A stretch of 64,000 bases of DNA from UBA6898 sp964463135 (GCA_964463135.1 CAYXBA010000006.1:1-64000), one strand, 5' to 3'; positions 32,349-42,108 are shown, numbered from the stretch's first letter. The notes: generated from the sequence alone by a model not told the origin. A program made the numbers and translations.

Positions 32349-32696
32349 ATGAAAAAAGAGAAAATCAGACAGTCTCTAGCGTATTTGATTTCTATACTCA
32401 TTCTCTTCTCCTTAATCCTTCCCGGCATTGTTGCCGCGCAATCAAATGAGGGCCTGCTCCTTGCAGGGGTTGTCAGATCGATCGCCAAAGACGGCAGATC
32501 AGTGGTCATAGATGTGCAGAACAAGGGCTGCCACGGCATTATGACCTTTTCTATCGGCAGCATAGCAAAATACGGGATCGTTGCCGGAGACCGGGTCGAT
32601 TTTATGGTCGAAAGTGCGACCTGCCCAAAAGGGACCGTTACGAGAATAACAGACCTTGCTAAAGTTGTGCCGATGAATTGGAGGGTAAAGAGATGA
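32349..32696 (+). CDS. Small secreted protein preceding pilY1
   Basis: 115 residues with a clear signal peptide (SLAYLISILILFSLILPGIVAAQ) and a compact beta-rich domain (LLLAGVVRSIAKDGRSVVID, DRVDFMVESATCPKGTVT) with two cysteines that could form a disulfide. It resembles small OB-like proteins encoded next to PilY1 in other pilus clusters, but I cannot name it. The ATG at 32349 has GGAGG eight bases upstream; its stop overlaps the pilY1 start (ATGA). It is the first gene of the pilus operon. Confidence 0.75.
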   Translation: MKKEKIRQSLAYLISILILFSLILPGIVAAQSNEGLLLAGVVRSIAKDGRSVVIDVQNKGCHGIMTFSIGSIAKYGIVAGDRVDFMVESATCPKGTVTRITDLAKVVPMNWRVKR

Positions 32697-35600
32697 GAAA
32701 GCAATTATCTATAGGGATGCTTTTTATTGCTGCCGTAATTCTCATGACAGGTTCACCTGCCTTGGCAGTTGCACCCCCCATGACCAATTATTGCCAGTCC
32801 CCTCCGTACATCAGTGCGGTTGTACCGCCGAATCTTATGCTTGCTGTTGACGTCAGCGGCAGTATGGGCTACGCTGCGTACGGCACCAATGTTTCAGACA
32901 GACGCTGGTTCTGCACCGGAAACCATAACCAGGAATGCAATCGCGACCATAGTAATGAATGTGTGCGTAATGAAGGCGTATGCGAGGCGCACACTCACCA
33001 TGGCCATACCAATTATCGCTGCAGCGGAGATCATGACATAGACTGCGCTCTGGATTCCGACTGCACCCGCAGCTGGGGGACCTGTGATTATCAACAGACC
33101 ACGTCTTCCTATGGACGCTGCAGTAATAATGAGACCCTTTCCTGTGAGCTCAGCTCAGACTGCGGCGCAGGCAATACCTGTATCCCGAATGACACGTATG
33201 AAGGCTATTTCACGCCTGACAAGGACTATATCGCCGGATTCTGCTCCACTACTACAACGAAAGCCTGTTATGCCAGTTCAGACTGCGGAGGCAGTGAAAC
33301 CTGTATTAACTTCCTGGATCCTGGCAGTAATAAGGTCTATTTAGAATACGCTGCCTCAGGCACGGGATGTACCAAGAATTGCATTACGCCGGTATGCAAT
33401 ACCTCCCGCACGTCAGCATGCGCTGCCACGAAGGGCACAAACGGATGCGCCAGCAATAAATATTATTGCGGCTGCAGTAAATATTCATTCTCGGGCGACT
33501 GCGGCGCACCGACCTCAGGGAACCTGCTGAACTTTAAGAATATGCGTCGTATTGACCTGCTCCGCTGGGCATTTACCGGCGGATCGCCATCGACATGTAC
33601 TTCGAGTACCATTTCGGCATGCGATCCAAGGGTCTATAATGATTCTGGCAATCAGACAGCCGGCAAGGTCGGCTATGTCTGCAAAGACAATCTGCAGTTA
33701 AAAACAGACGGCACGCTAGGTCACGGATGCGTACTCCTGACTGACAGCGGCAAGAGAGTTGCTGTGCCCTGGGCAGGCAGGCTCGAGGAGGGTCTGGCCT
33801 ATCAGTTTGACAGCCTCATGGTGAAGCCGCGTATGGGCGTCTATTTTTATGAAGGCACTACAGTGAAGTCAAACTATATCTATCTTGGTGATTTTACCGC
33901 CTCAGGAGGCAAATCTTCGCTTAATTATCAGAACCTTATTACTGAGGTGAATGCAACAGACCCCGGCGGGTACACTCCGACTGCGCCTGCGTTGTGGGAC
34001 ATTCTCAATTATTTCAAGCAGGTCAACCCCCAATATGGCGGCATAGATGCAACGTCAGCCTCTCAATGGAAGAGCCCCATGTATGACTGTGACGGGTCCG
34101 GCGCCGGCGCAAACTGCAAATTTATCCCCTGCGCCAAGAACTTTGTACTGCTGATGTCAGACGGTCTCTGGAACAGGGGCGGCGGTCCGGCAGCGGTCTC
34201 AACCTGCTCTATAGACACAGGCTTCACGAACACCTCTGCTGACCCTGTTGTTCCGGCATATCTGATGCATAAAGGATTCCATAATAATGTCGTGAACAAG
34301 GACTCAAAGGTGACTGCTGTGTATACGTTGGGCATGTTTGTGAGTGAGGCAGGTTCCCTGGCGCTGCAGAACACGGCAATGTATGGCAGTTTCATCAATA
34401 CCAGTCAGACCTGGCCTACAAATACCTCCGGGTACCCTCTTAATACCTGTACTATATCCGACTCAGGCGCAGCCTGCCCAGGCACCGGCACCGGAAAGGG
34501 CGGCAACTGTACGCCGATACCTGCCACCTCCACGAACTGGGACAAGAATGTGGACAACGTGCCTGACACCTATTTTTCTGCTGATGACGCACTCAGCATG
34601 AAAAATCAGATCATGGCTGCTGTCCTCGACATGCTTTCACGGGTCTCATCAGGAACAGCAGCCTCGGTTCTTGCCTCGGGCGAGGGCAGCGGCGCAAACC
34701 TGATCCAGTCGGTCTTTTATCCCAGAAGGCCTCTTTTTGAAGGCGAGGAGATCGCCTGGACCAGCACCCTGCAGAACTTATGGTATTACATAGACCCGCG
34801 GACTGCAAACAGCACTATCAGGGAAAATACCGCAGACCAGACTGGCGCCACTGCAATGGAGCTGAACCTGACCCTTGACAGGATCATTAATTTCAAGTTT
34901 GATCCGGCTGACCAGAAGACAAAGGCAGACCTCTTTGCAGATGCAGACGGCAATGGGGTCAAGGACAGCGTTACGCCTGCCACTACGGTAGAAACACCGG
35001 ACCTGAAATACCTGTGGGAAGCAGGGTTGTTGCTCTGGAACAAGGATGCGGCCAGCAGAAATATCTACGCCCCGCTGAATAGCGCCCTTGCGCTCACGAG
35101 TAGTTCAAACACATTTACCACTGCCAATGTGGCAACCATCAGGCCGAAGCTGAATACCGATCTCGCGGCCAATCCTGTACTTACCGGGAATAACGCAATT
35201 GCCACAAGGCTTATCGAGTATGTCCGCGGGACTGACCAGGCAGACTGTGACGCTCTAACGTGCGGTGAAGCTATCATTTACAGGCCAAGGACCGGATCCA
35301 TTGATCTGAACAAGGACGGTGATGTCCTGGACGAGGTCAATGGCATATTCGAAGACGCAAAGGTCTGGAAACTGGGTGATATGATCAATGCAACACCCAA
35401 GATCGCCTCGTGGGTTCCGCTGAATAATTATGATGATTCATATGCTGACTATACCTATAGGACCTACACGGAAAGCAGCACGTACAGGGATAGGGCTATG
35501 GTATTTGCCGGTTCAAATGACGGCATGCTGCATGCCTTTAAGCTCGGCACGCTCGGTTTTGCGAACACCGGCTTCTGCGCTGTGTCTCCCTCAACGGTCT

Positions 35601-37177
35601 GCACGAGTAATGTTGACTGCCCAAGCGGGGCCTGCAACCGGTATGAACTGGCAAGCCTTTCCGGCACGAATCTTGGCAATGAGGAATGGGCCTTTATTCC
35701 GAGTGCAGCCCTGCCCTATCTGCAATATCTTTATGATCCGGAATACTGCCATCTGTACTATGTGGACACAACTCCGGTTCCCTTTGACGCAAGTATCAAT
35801 AAACCTGCAGCCTGCACGGCTGTAAACTACTGGGACTGTGCAAAAGACGAGACGAGCTGGCGCACGATCCTGATCGGCGGCACGAGACTGGGCGGCAGCT
35901 GCAAGACTGCGGCCTCTACATCCGCCTTTGGCGTTAATGGGCCTACTGCAACGGCAGGAGAAGGGTACTCGTCCTATTTTGCCCTCGATATCACGGACGC
36001 GTCATCGCCTCAACTGCTCTGGGAGTTTGCGCCGACTGACGGCAGTCTCGGCTTTGCCACCTCAGGACCCGCGATCATGAAGATCAACGCCAGGGTCCCG
36101 GACACGTTCGATGCAACAAAGAGCAAGGCGGACAAGACCAAGAACGGCAGATGGTTCGTTGTCTTTGCCTCAGGCCCGACAGGTCCGATAAGCCAAAGTC
36201 AGTTCAAGGGTTATTCAGACCAGAATCTGAAGCTCTTTGTGCTCGACCTCGCCACAGGGACGCTGGTCAGGACCATAGATACCGGCATAACCAATGCCTT
36301 TGGCGGGTCTCTGACGAATGCAGCAATTGATTACGACTTTGACTACCAGGACGATGCAATGTACCTGGGGTACACACAGTCAGAGGTCGGCACGCCTGCT
36401 GCCACTACCAAATGGACTGCGGGCGGTGTGATACGTCTGCGCACGAACGAAGACCTTAACTCATCGACCCTGACATCAACAGCGCTCTATCCGGCCAACT
36501 GGTCCTGGAGCACGGTCATGAGCGGCATCGGGCCTGTCACTGCGTCAATCGGACATCTTGCACACTATGCGGTCAATTCAGCAACGCCGGACAAGGCATA
36601 TCTCTATTTCGGGACAGGCAGGTATTATTTCAATAACTCGATACTCGGTTCTGATGACCCTTCGAGTCAGCGCAGGCTCTATGGCATCGCTGAGCCGTGT
36701 CTTACCAGCATTTTGGGCAATGCCGCATGCACCAGTTCGGTCAGCGTTCTCAGCCTGACAGAAGCCTCAACATCTGCCGGAACAACAGACCCGGAGGGCT
36801 GGTACATCAACCTCGATGCTGCAGGCACAACGATAAACGCCGAGAGGATCATTACTGACCCTCTGGCTGCACCGAACGGCGCGGTCTTCTTCACCTCGCT
36901 TGCGCCGACCAATGACGTCTGTAGTTTCGGCGGCAACAGTTATCTCTGGGCAGTCAAGTATGATACCGGCGGCTCGGTCGCAGCAAGCCTCTCCGGCGTC
37001 GGACTGCTGCAGGTTTCGACCGGCGCGATCGAAGAGGTAAACCTTCGCACAGATTTCCAGGAAAGAGAGGGGCGGAGGTCATCGGCAATGAGCGGCGTGC
37101 CGCCGTTAGGTCAGGGTCTCGCTCTCGTGATACCGCCGAAGCCGACAAACAAGGTCCTGCATATCAGGAAAAAATGA
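32693..37177 (+). CDS. pilY1: PilY1-like type IV pilus tip adhesin with VWA and Cys-rich modules
   Basis: A 1494-residue secreted protein with a signal peptide (about 1-25). A von Willebrand A domain follows, whose metal site DVSGSMG is at about 53-59; it is interrupted by a Cys-rich insertion (about 70-270). The second half is the PilY1 beta-propeller, with typical phrases such as MVFAGSNDGMLHAFKLG and EEWAFIPSAALPYLQ. Two calcium-loop candidates are DADGNGVKD (about 748) and DLNKDGDVLDE (about 871). PilY1 sits at the pilus tip or outer membrane and controls extension, adhesion and mechanosensing. It is followed by four minor pilins. The start at 32693 has GGAGG eight bases upstream. Confidence 0.92.
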   Translation: MRKQLSIGMLFIAAVILMTGSPALAVAPPMTNYCQSPPYISAVVPPNLMLAVDVSGSMGYAAYGTNVSDRRWFCTGNHNQECNRDHSNECVRNEGVCEAHTHHGHTNYRCSGDHDIDCALDSDCTRSWGTCDYQQTTSSYGRCSNNETLSCELSSDCGAGNTCIPNDTYEGYFTPDKDYIAGFCSTTTTKACYASSDCGGSETCINFLDPGSNKVYLEYAASGTGCTKNCITPVCNTSRTSACAATKGTNGCASNKYYCGCSKYSFSGDCGAPTSGNLLNFKNMRRIDLLRWAFTGGSPSTCTSSTISACDPRVYNDSGNQTAGKVGYVCKDNLQLKTDGTLGHGCVLLTDSGKRVAVPWAGRLEEGLAYQFDSLMVKPRMGVYFYEGTTVKSNYIYLGDFTASGGKSSLNYQNLITEVNATDPGGYTPTAPALWDILNYFKQVNPQYGGIDATSASQWKSPMYDCDGSGAGANCKFIPCAKNFVLLMSDGLWNRGGGPAAVSTCSIDTGFTNTSADPVVPAYLMHKGFHNNVVNKDSKVTAVYTLGMFVSEAGSLALQNTAMYGSFINTSQTWPTNTSGYPLNTCTISDSGAACPGTGTGKGGNCTPIPATSTNWDKNVDNVPDTYFSADDALSMKNQIMAAVLDMLSRVSSGTAASVLASGEGSGANLIQSVFYPRRPLFEGEEIAWTSTLQNLWYYIDPRTANSTIRENTADQTGATAMELNLTLDRIINFKFDPADQKTKADLFADADGNGVKDSVTPATTVETPDLKYLWEAGLLLWNKDAASRNIYAPLNSALALTSSSNTFTTANVATIRPKLNTDLAANPVLTGNNAIATRLIEYVRGTDQADCDALTCGEAIIYRPRTGSIDLNKDGDVLDEVNGIFEDAKVWKLGDMINATPKIASWVPLNNYDDSYADYTYRTYTESSTYRDRAMVFAGSNDGMLHAFKLGTLGFANTGFCAVSPSTVCTSNVDCPSGACNRYELASLSGTNLGNEEWAFIPSAALPYLQYLYDPEYCHLYYVDTTPVPFDASINKPAACTAVNYWDCAKDETSWRTILIGGTRLGGSCKTAASTSAFGVNGPTATAGEGYSSYFALDITDASSPQLLWEFAPTDGSLGFATSGPAIMKINARVPDTFDATKSKADKTKNGRWFVVFASGPTGPISQSQFKGYSDQNLKLFVLDLATGTLVRTIDTGITNAFGGSLTNAAIDYDFDYQDDAMYLGYTQSEVGTPAATTKWTAGGVIRLRTNEDLNSSTLTSTALYPANWSWSTVMSGIGPVTASIGHLAHYAVNSATPDKAYLYFGTGRYYFNNSILGSDDPSSQRRLYGIAEPCLTSILGNAACTSSVSVLSLTEASTSAGTTDPEGWYINLDAAGTTINAERIITDPLAAPNGAVFFTSLAPTNDVCSFGGNSYLWAVKYDTGGSVAASLSGVGLLQVSTGAIEEVNLRTDFQEREGRRSSAMSGVPPLGQGLALVIPPKPTNKVLHIRKK

Positions 37178-37184
37178 GGCATTC

Positions 37185-37721
37185 ATGAAAACGTCTTTTT
37201 GGCAGCGAAGCATGAATGACAAGGGCATAACGCTTATCGAGCTTCTGATCGTTGGGGCCATCGTCGGCATACTTGCGGTCGCCCTCGGATTCACGTACGT
37301 GGGCTGGATGGGCGCGTATAAGATGGAGAAGGCGACCAAGGACCTGTACACTGACCTGATGAATGCACGGAGCCTCGCCTTGACTCAGAACAGGATGTAC
37401 TTTGCAAACCTGGTCGATGGCAATAATTATTCCGTTACCGCGGATACCAATGATAGCCTGGCCCGCGGAGATACTGTCGGCGGTATTACCGATGCAGTTC
37501 TGCCTTCCTATCCAAAGCGGATCCAATACGCCATGAACTGGAACGGAGTCGCACCGGTCAATCAAACGATCAGCTTCGATAAAAGGGGCATAATTAATCC
37601 TGGCGGGACCATCTCCCTTACAACTGCTGCTGATATAGACCCTGACTACAATTGTATAGTAATATCTGAGACAAGGATAAGAATGGGAAAAATGGCTGGG
37701 GGCAACTGTGATGAGAAGTAG
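37185..37721 (+). CDS. Minor pilin, FimT/FimU (GspH) type
   Basis: 178 residues with a type III signal peptide: KG then ITLIELLIV, so cleavage before Ile and Glu5 are intact, followed by the usual hydrophobic helix. The soluble domain ends DYNCIVISETRIRMGKM. It belongs to the complex that initiates type IV pilus assembly and links PilY1 to the pilus. It is closely similar along its length to the gene at 40379. It lies 7 bp after pilY1 and overlaps the next gene. Confidence 0.9.
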   Translation: MKTSFWQRSMNDKGITLIELLIVGAIVGILAVALGFTYVGWMGAYKMEKATKDLYTDLMNARSLALTQNRMYFANLVDGNNYSVTADTNDSLARGDTVGGITDAVLPSYPKRIQYAMNWNGVAPVNQTISFDKRGIINPGGTISLTTAADIDPDYNCIVISETRIRMGKMAGGNCDEK

Positions 37722-38127
37722 ACAGAAAAACAAAAAGGGTGTGACGCTCATCGAGGTGCTGATAGCCTTGGTTGTGATGCTTATTGTTTTTCTGGGCCTG
37801 ACCCAGGCAGCATTCCTTTCGATTAATCACAATATGCGGAATGCCCTCAGGGACGAGGCCGTATCTCTTACCTCAGACCAACTTTCAATGGTTAAAAGCC
37901 GAAGCTTTGATAATACCGTGAGCATTGCAACAACCCCGGTCCGGCGTCAATTCAGGAACATAAAAGATCCTGCCAATCCAGCGCTCGATTTTCCTTTTAA
38001 TGTCACTGTAAATGTTGTTGATCTTGATGCCGACACAAAGCAGATAAGGATCACGACAGAATGGGCCTGGCAGGATTCTGGTACTATCAGGCATGAGATC
38101 ATAACCACGAGGAGACGGGGAGCATGA
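37711..38127 (+). CDS. pilV: Minor pilin, PilV type
   Basis: 138 residues; prepilin site KKG then VTLIEVLIAL, with Glu5 present and a long hydrophobic helix. The short soluble domain includes IRITTEWAWQDSGTIRHEI, typical of PilV-like minor pilins. The start is ATG 37711, one codon after a GTG; it overlaps the preceding gene by 11 bp. Part of the minor-pilin complex. Confidence 0.85.
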   Translation: MRSRQKNKKGVTLIEVLIALVVMLIVFLGLTQAAFLSINHNMRNALRDEAVSLTSDQLSMVKSRSFDNTVSIATTPVRRQFRNIKDPANPALDFPFNVTVNVVDLDADTKQIRITTEWAWQDSGTIRHEIITTRRRGA

Positions 38128-39281
38128 GAAACCAGCGTGGCTTCAGTCTGGTCGAATTGATGATCACCATGATCATTTTTACGTTCGCTATTGTTGCGGT
38201 TGCTAATATCTTTACTGGACTTATGAACCAGTTCAAGCAGCAGTCAAAGATTGCTGAGACCAATATCGAGGGACTGGTAGGCCTCAAGATGCTGAAGGCA
38301 GACATAGAGCAGGCAGGGTTCGGCCTGCCCTTTGATGTTAACGGCGCTACCTATGCCGAGGCAGCGAATGATATCGCAACCGTGGGGTTCGATCCGACAG
38401 TCTTCAATGATGCCGGAGCGCCGGGAAATCCGCCGAGAGGGCTTCTTGTTGGGAATGATCTCACGATGACCAATCGATCGGATGTCCTGGTCGTAAAAGC
38501 GACCAATGTTGCGATCAATGACGCTGCCCAAAAATGGGCGTACATGACGAATGACGGCGCTGCCAGCACAATAACAGACTGGCATAATGCAGCAGGAACT
38601 AATATCGTGGACGAAAACTTTGTGAATACTGACCGGGTGGTCGTTCTGAGGCCGGTGCAGGGCACTGCAAGGAACATCCTGCAGGTGTCAGGCGCTAATT
38701 TTTCAACGACATTCGATAACATTACGACGTCTGACTTTGCACCCCCGATAAACAGTTATGAGACATATCTTATATACGGCATCAAGCTTGTCGGTAATCC
38801 TGTTGCTGAACCAATTATGCCGTTTAACCGCGCTGACTATTATGTGCGGACACCAGGCACCATGCCTTCGCAGTGCGCGTGGGACACCGGCATCCTTTAT
38901 AAAGGCACGATAGACCATACAGGAGGCCCTACAGGAGGAGGTGGCAGCCATACAGAGCTGCCGCTCCTTGACTGCGTTGCAGCCATGAAGGTTGTTCTTG
39001 TAACGGATACAAATGCTGACGGCACGTTAGAATACGGAACTGCGTGGGCTGCCGGCACGACTGCTGCTGATATCAGGAGCCAGCTCAAGGAGATCAGGAT
39101 CTATATCCTGCTGCATGAAGGACAGAGGGACGTTAATTATACGTCACCAGCACAAATGATCATTACTGATCCGGGTATCGGTGCTGGCGCTCCCCTGCTC
39201 ACATATAACGTGCCTGATCGCAATCGCAACTATCGCTGGAAGATATATACCATGGTGATGACGCCATACAATTTGAGGTAA
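38124..39281 (+). CDS. pilW: Minor pilin, PilW type
   Basis: 385 residues; prepilin site RG then FSLVELMITM, with Glu5 present. The large soluble domain contains LKADIEQAGFGLPF, the PilW signature segment, and LLDCVAAMKVVLVTDTNADG. PilW, the largest minor pilin, forms part of the tip complex with PilV, PilX, FimU and PilY1. It overlaps pilV by 4 bp. Confidence 0.9.
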   Translation: MRNQRGFSLVELMITMIIFTFAIVAVANIFTGLMNQFKQQSKIAETNIEGLVGLKMLKADIEQAGFGLPFDVNGATYAEAANDIATVGFDPTVFNDAGAPGNPPRGLLVGNDLTMTNRSDVLVVKATNVAINDAAQKWAYMTNDGAASTITDWHNAAGTNIVDENFVNTDRVVVLRPVQGTARNILQVSGANFSTTFDNITTSDFAPPINSYETYLIYGIKLVGNPVAEPIMPFNRADYYVRTPGTMPSQCAWDTGILYKGTIDHTGGPTGGGGSHTELPLLDCVAAMKVVLVTDTNADGTLEYGTAWAAGTTAADIRSQLKEIRIYILLHEGQRDVNYTSPAQMIITDPGIGAGAPLLTYNVPDRNRNYRWKIYTMVMTPYNLR

Positions 39282-39285
39282 GAGG

Positions 39286-39975
39286 ATGAAGACAGCATAT
39301 ATAAAGAATGAAAAAGGCATAGCGCTGGTCATGGTGCTTATCCTTTCGCTTATCGGACTTGCGATTGTTTCTGCCCTGCTCTTTATGCTGACCCAGGGCA
39401 CGATCATGTCAGGCGGCCAGAAATTCTACCGCACTGCTGAGGAGGCCAGTTATGGCGGCATGGAACTGGCCACAGCGTACCTCGGCAACAGGGGACTGCT
39501 TAATATCCCGGCAGGCGGGGCATTCAGCTGGACTTCGGGTCCCTTCGCCTCAGGCTGCAATTGCGGCGATCCGTATGATCCTGATGATAACTTGGACCGC
39601 ATAACAAACGCGCGTTCTGGCCGCTGCGACAAGCTCTGCAACCCCTCATCGCAGTGGACAGCAGCGTCATTGGGTTATGCCGTTGCTGATGCACAGGCAC
39701 TCGATCCGACGTTGAGGCCGGACTTTCAGTTTAGGCTCGGTATTACGCCCGCGACCTTTGACATATTCGCAAAGATCGTTGATACGGTGCAGGGCAACTC
39801 AGACACAAGCGGCCTTGTAACAAGCGGCGAACTCGGAGGCGCAGGAGTGGTGGCCTCAAATACCGGTTTGATAAGCCCTCCTCACAACCCCTATCTGTAT
39901 CGGCTGGAAGTGCAGTCACAGGCAACGAACAACCCACGGGAAAGGGCCAGACTGTCTGTCCTGTACGCGTTCTGA
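39286..39975 (+). CDS. pilX: Minor pilin, PilX type
   Basis: 229 residues; prepilin site KG then IALVMVLILSL, lacking the usual Glu5, as is common in PilX/GspK-like tip pilins. A segment YRTAEEASYGGMELA matches the PilX family. Cysteine-containing loops (CNCG, CDKLC) suggest disulfides. It lies 4 bp after pilW and is last in the pilY1-fimT-pilVWX run. Confidence 0.87.
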   Translation: MKTAYIKNEKGIALVMVLILSLIGLAIVSALLFMLTQGTIMSGGQKFYRTAEEASYGGMELATAYLGNRGLLNIPAGGAFSWTSGPFASGCNCGDPYDPDDNLDRITNARSGRCDKLCNPSSQWTAASLGYAVADAQALDPTLRPDFQFRLGITPATFDIFAKIVDTVQGNSDTSGLVTSGELGGAGVVASNTGLISPPHNPYLYRLEVQSQATNNPRERARLSVLYAF

Positions 39976-40026
39976 CCTGACCGCTTCAGGTTAGAATAGT
40001 CAGGCCGTAGACAAACAGTCTTTTTG

Positions 40027-40055
40027 CATCAGCTGATGATGTCGGTCGACCGACA
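40027..40055. promoter_or_regulatory. Two adjacent perfect palindromes in the pilin gap
   Basis: CATCAGCTGATG (40027-40038) and TGTCGGTCGACCGACA (40040-40055) are perfect palindromes one base apart. They lie in a 403-bp gene-free stretch between pilX and the second FimT-like gene, and could be operators or a terminator-like structure. No T-run follows. Confidence 0.4.
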
Positions 40056-40160
40056 AATCTCCTCTATCTAATTTCTTTACCTGCCGCAGCTTTCCGCTGA
40101 AGTCCTATCGTATCCAGAAAAAATAGGGTTGAAAACAGGTTGCTGCATCAGTAAAATACG

Positions 40161-40203
40161 CAACGGAGGGGGCACGCTGCCCCGGTTTTCGTCGGGAGGG
40201 GAT
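40161..40203 (+). promoter_or_regulatory. Possible structured leader of the second FimT-like gene
   Basis: GGGGCA/TGCCCC (40169-40183, loop CGC) can form a tight hairpin, while its 3' arm can instead pair with the GGGAGGGG at 40194-40201. Mutually exclusive stems hint at an RNA switch, but no known riboswitch consensus matches. The remainder of 39976-40378 shows nothing recognisable apart from the palindromes. Confidence 0.2.
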
Positions 40204-40378
40204 TACTGTGTGGGGACAGAGTGGTTCGTCTGAGCGTCCGGAATTTCTCCAAATCTGTCCGTTGGAAACTGACTGACGCCTGCTTTTCGTCAGATTCAGT
40301 CATCAGCATCTTGTTGTTCCTGCACGTACCCCCACCCGTTGAAAGCTGATATGCCTTGTACATCAAGGGGGAGGGGAC

Positions 40379-40873
40379 ATGGAGAACAGTCGCGGTGTTA
40401 CATTGATCGAGCTTCTGATCGTGGTCATGATCGTCGGTATTCTTGCTGTTTCGCTCGGTTTTTCCTATGCAGGATGGGTAGGCAGCTATAAGGTTGAGAA
40501 GCAGACAAAGGAGATCTATGCCGACCTGATGACCGCAAGAATGATGGCCATGGAGAGAAGCCTGTCTTACTTCGCAGATTTCCCGGCCGGAACAGCTTAC
40601 AGGATCGTTGAAGATACGAATGAGAACAGCGCCATAAATGTGGAAGCCGGTGATACGGTGCTGCCGGCATTCCCGAAGACGGTTGAGCATGTTCATAACG
40701 CAAATGGGTTCGGTATTCCGCTGACCATCGAGTTTGACAAGAGAGGACTCAGCTCACCGCTGAGGACAATATGGATCGTTCACGAAGCAGACCCGGATTA
40801 TGACTGCATTGTTATTTCATCAACACGAATCAACATGGGCAAGATGTCCGGCAGTACCTGCGTTCAGAAGTAA
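40379..40873 (+). CDS. Minor pilin, FimT/FimU type, second copy
   Basis: 164 residues, beginning almost at the prepilin site: SRG then VTLIELLIV with Glu5. The helix (GILAVSLGFSYAGWVGSYKVEKQTK in outline), the AGDTVLP segment and the C-terminal DYDCIVISSTRINMGKM match the gene at 37185, so it arose by duplication. It sits apart from the main pilin operon behind its own 400-bp leader and has a G-rich ribosome binding site. It may be an alternative initiator subunit. Confidence 0.88.
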   Translation: MENSRGVTLIELLIVVMIVGILAVSLGFSYAGWVGSYKVEKQTKEIYADLMTARMMAMERSLSYFADFPAGTAYRIVEDTNENSAINVEAGDTVLPAFPKTVEHVHNANGFGIPLTIEFDKRGLSSPLRTIWIVHEADPDYDCIVISSTRINMGKMSGSTCVQK

Positions 40874-40938
40874 GCTGGAACAGGAGCTGTTGTCAGTATG
40901 ATCAACGGGTAACGCTGCTTTGGCCTGACAACGGGCGG

Positions 40939-41889
40939 TCAGATCCCCAGGTCAATACAGTCCGGATTTTCTGCAAGGACTGCCTTGGCTTCAGCAATAT
41001 CTTTGGTGATCTGGGTGATGAGAGCATCTGCTGAATCGAACTTCTTTTCCTGCCGCAGCTTCCTGATGAAATAGATCGTCACTTCTTCGCCGTACAGGTC
41101 CTCATTAAAATCAAAAACATGCACTTCAATGGCAAGGCACTTTGTATCAAACGTAGGCCTCAGGCCGATATTGACGACACCGTCATAACAGGTATCCCGC
41201 GCAGACAGTTTTACGGCGTACACGCCGTCAGCAGGTATGATCGCATGTTTTGATGCAATGTTCGCTGTCGGAAAACCGAGGGTCTTGCCCCTGCTGTCGC
41301 CCTTAATAACAATGCCGGTTATGGCATAAGGCCTGCCCAGCAGTTCTGCTGCATGCTCAACCTCGCCGGCGGTGAGAAGCTGCCTGATCTTGGTGCTGCT
41401 GATCACTTCGTCTTTCAGGGAGATCTGTTTCACCTCGTTCACCCTGAAGCCGAATTCCTCTCCCATTGTCCGAAGCGTCTGTGTTGTGCCCTCCCTTCCC
41501 CTGCCAAAGCGGTAGTTGCATCCGACAAAGATCTCTTTTGTGCCGAGGAGGTCACAGAGGATCTTCTTCACAAATTCCCGCGGCGACATTTCAGCGAAAT
41601 GGAGGGAAAAGGGTATCTTGACCAGCACATCAATGCCTAACTTCCTGAACAGCTCGATCTTCTCTTCATAGATGCTGATGAGGGCAGGACATTTGTCCGG
41701 CGCAAGGACCTTGAGCGGATGAGGTCGGAACGTCACGACCATGCTCTGTCCCTGGATCTCCTGGGCCCGTTTCATGACCATGCGGACCAGTTCCTGGTGG
41801 CCCAGGTGAATGCCGTCAAAGTTGCCCAGGGTTATGACGCTGTTGGTAAAGGGCCTGGTAATCTTGCCGAGATCAGTTATCAGCAGCAT
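40939..41889 (-). CDS. ribF: Bifunctional riboflavin kinase / FAD synthetase RibF
   Basis: Makes FMN from riboflavin and FAD from FMN. The 316 residues carry the nucleotidyltransferase start VITLGNFDGIHLGHQELV, ISSTKIRQLL, then the kinase domain with GDSRGKTLGFPTANI and GVYAVKL, NIGLRPTF and EVHVFDFNEDLYG. It is a monocistronic minus-strand gene between a pilin and a palindromic repeat. Confidence 0.95.
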   Translation of the reverse strand: MLLITDLGKITRPFTNSVITLGNFDGIHLGHQELVRMVMKRAQEIQGQSMVVTFRPHPLKVLAPDKCPALISIYEEKIELFRKLGIDVLVKIPFSLHFAEMSPREFVKKILCDLLGTKEIFVGCNYRFGRGREGTTQTLRTMGEEFGFRVNEVKQISLKDEVISSTKIRQLLTAGEVEHAAELLGRPYAITGIVIKGDSRGKTLGFPTANIASKHAIIPADGVYAVKLSARDTCYDGVVNIGLRPTFDTKCLAIEVHVFDFNEDLYGEEVTIYFIRKLRQEKKFDSADALITQITKDIAEAKAVLAENPDCIDLGI

Positions 41890-42002
41890 CTGTTCTCATC
41901 TCTGTCGAAGGAATTCAATAAACTCATGTATAATTATAATGTTTTTGCCTGTTCTTTGGCTGGATAATAATAAATGCCTGGGATTTCGTCAGGATAATAT
42001 CT

Positions 42003-42108
42003 CCTCCCCTTTCCAAGGGGAGGTCGGGTGGGGTAAGGATAGATTGTGATCAGAACCTCCCCATGCCCCCGCCTAAGGCGCCTACTTTTGGTGCTTGGTA
42101 AGGAGGGG
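42003..42108 (-). repeat. Dispersed palindromic repeat, copy 1
   Basis: Begins CCTCCCCTTTCCAAGGGGAGG and ends with a CTTGGTAAGGAGGGG arm. In reverse orientation it aligns with the copies at 43796-43878 and 50640-50721 and carries about 25 extra bases around GGCGCC. It is non-coding. The rest of 41890-42160 shows no other feature. Confidence 0.75.

Noticed and set aside
39976..40378. Cyclic-di-GMP (GEMM) riboswitch before the second FimT gene
   Set aside because: I looked for the conserved GEMM core because pilin genes often carry one, but the hairpins here do not match it.
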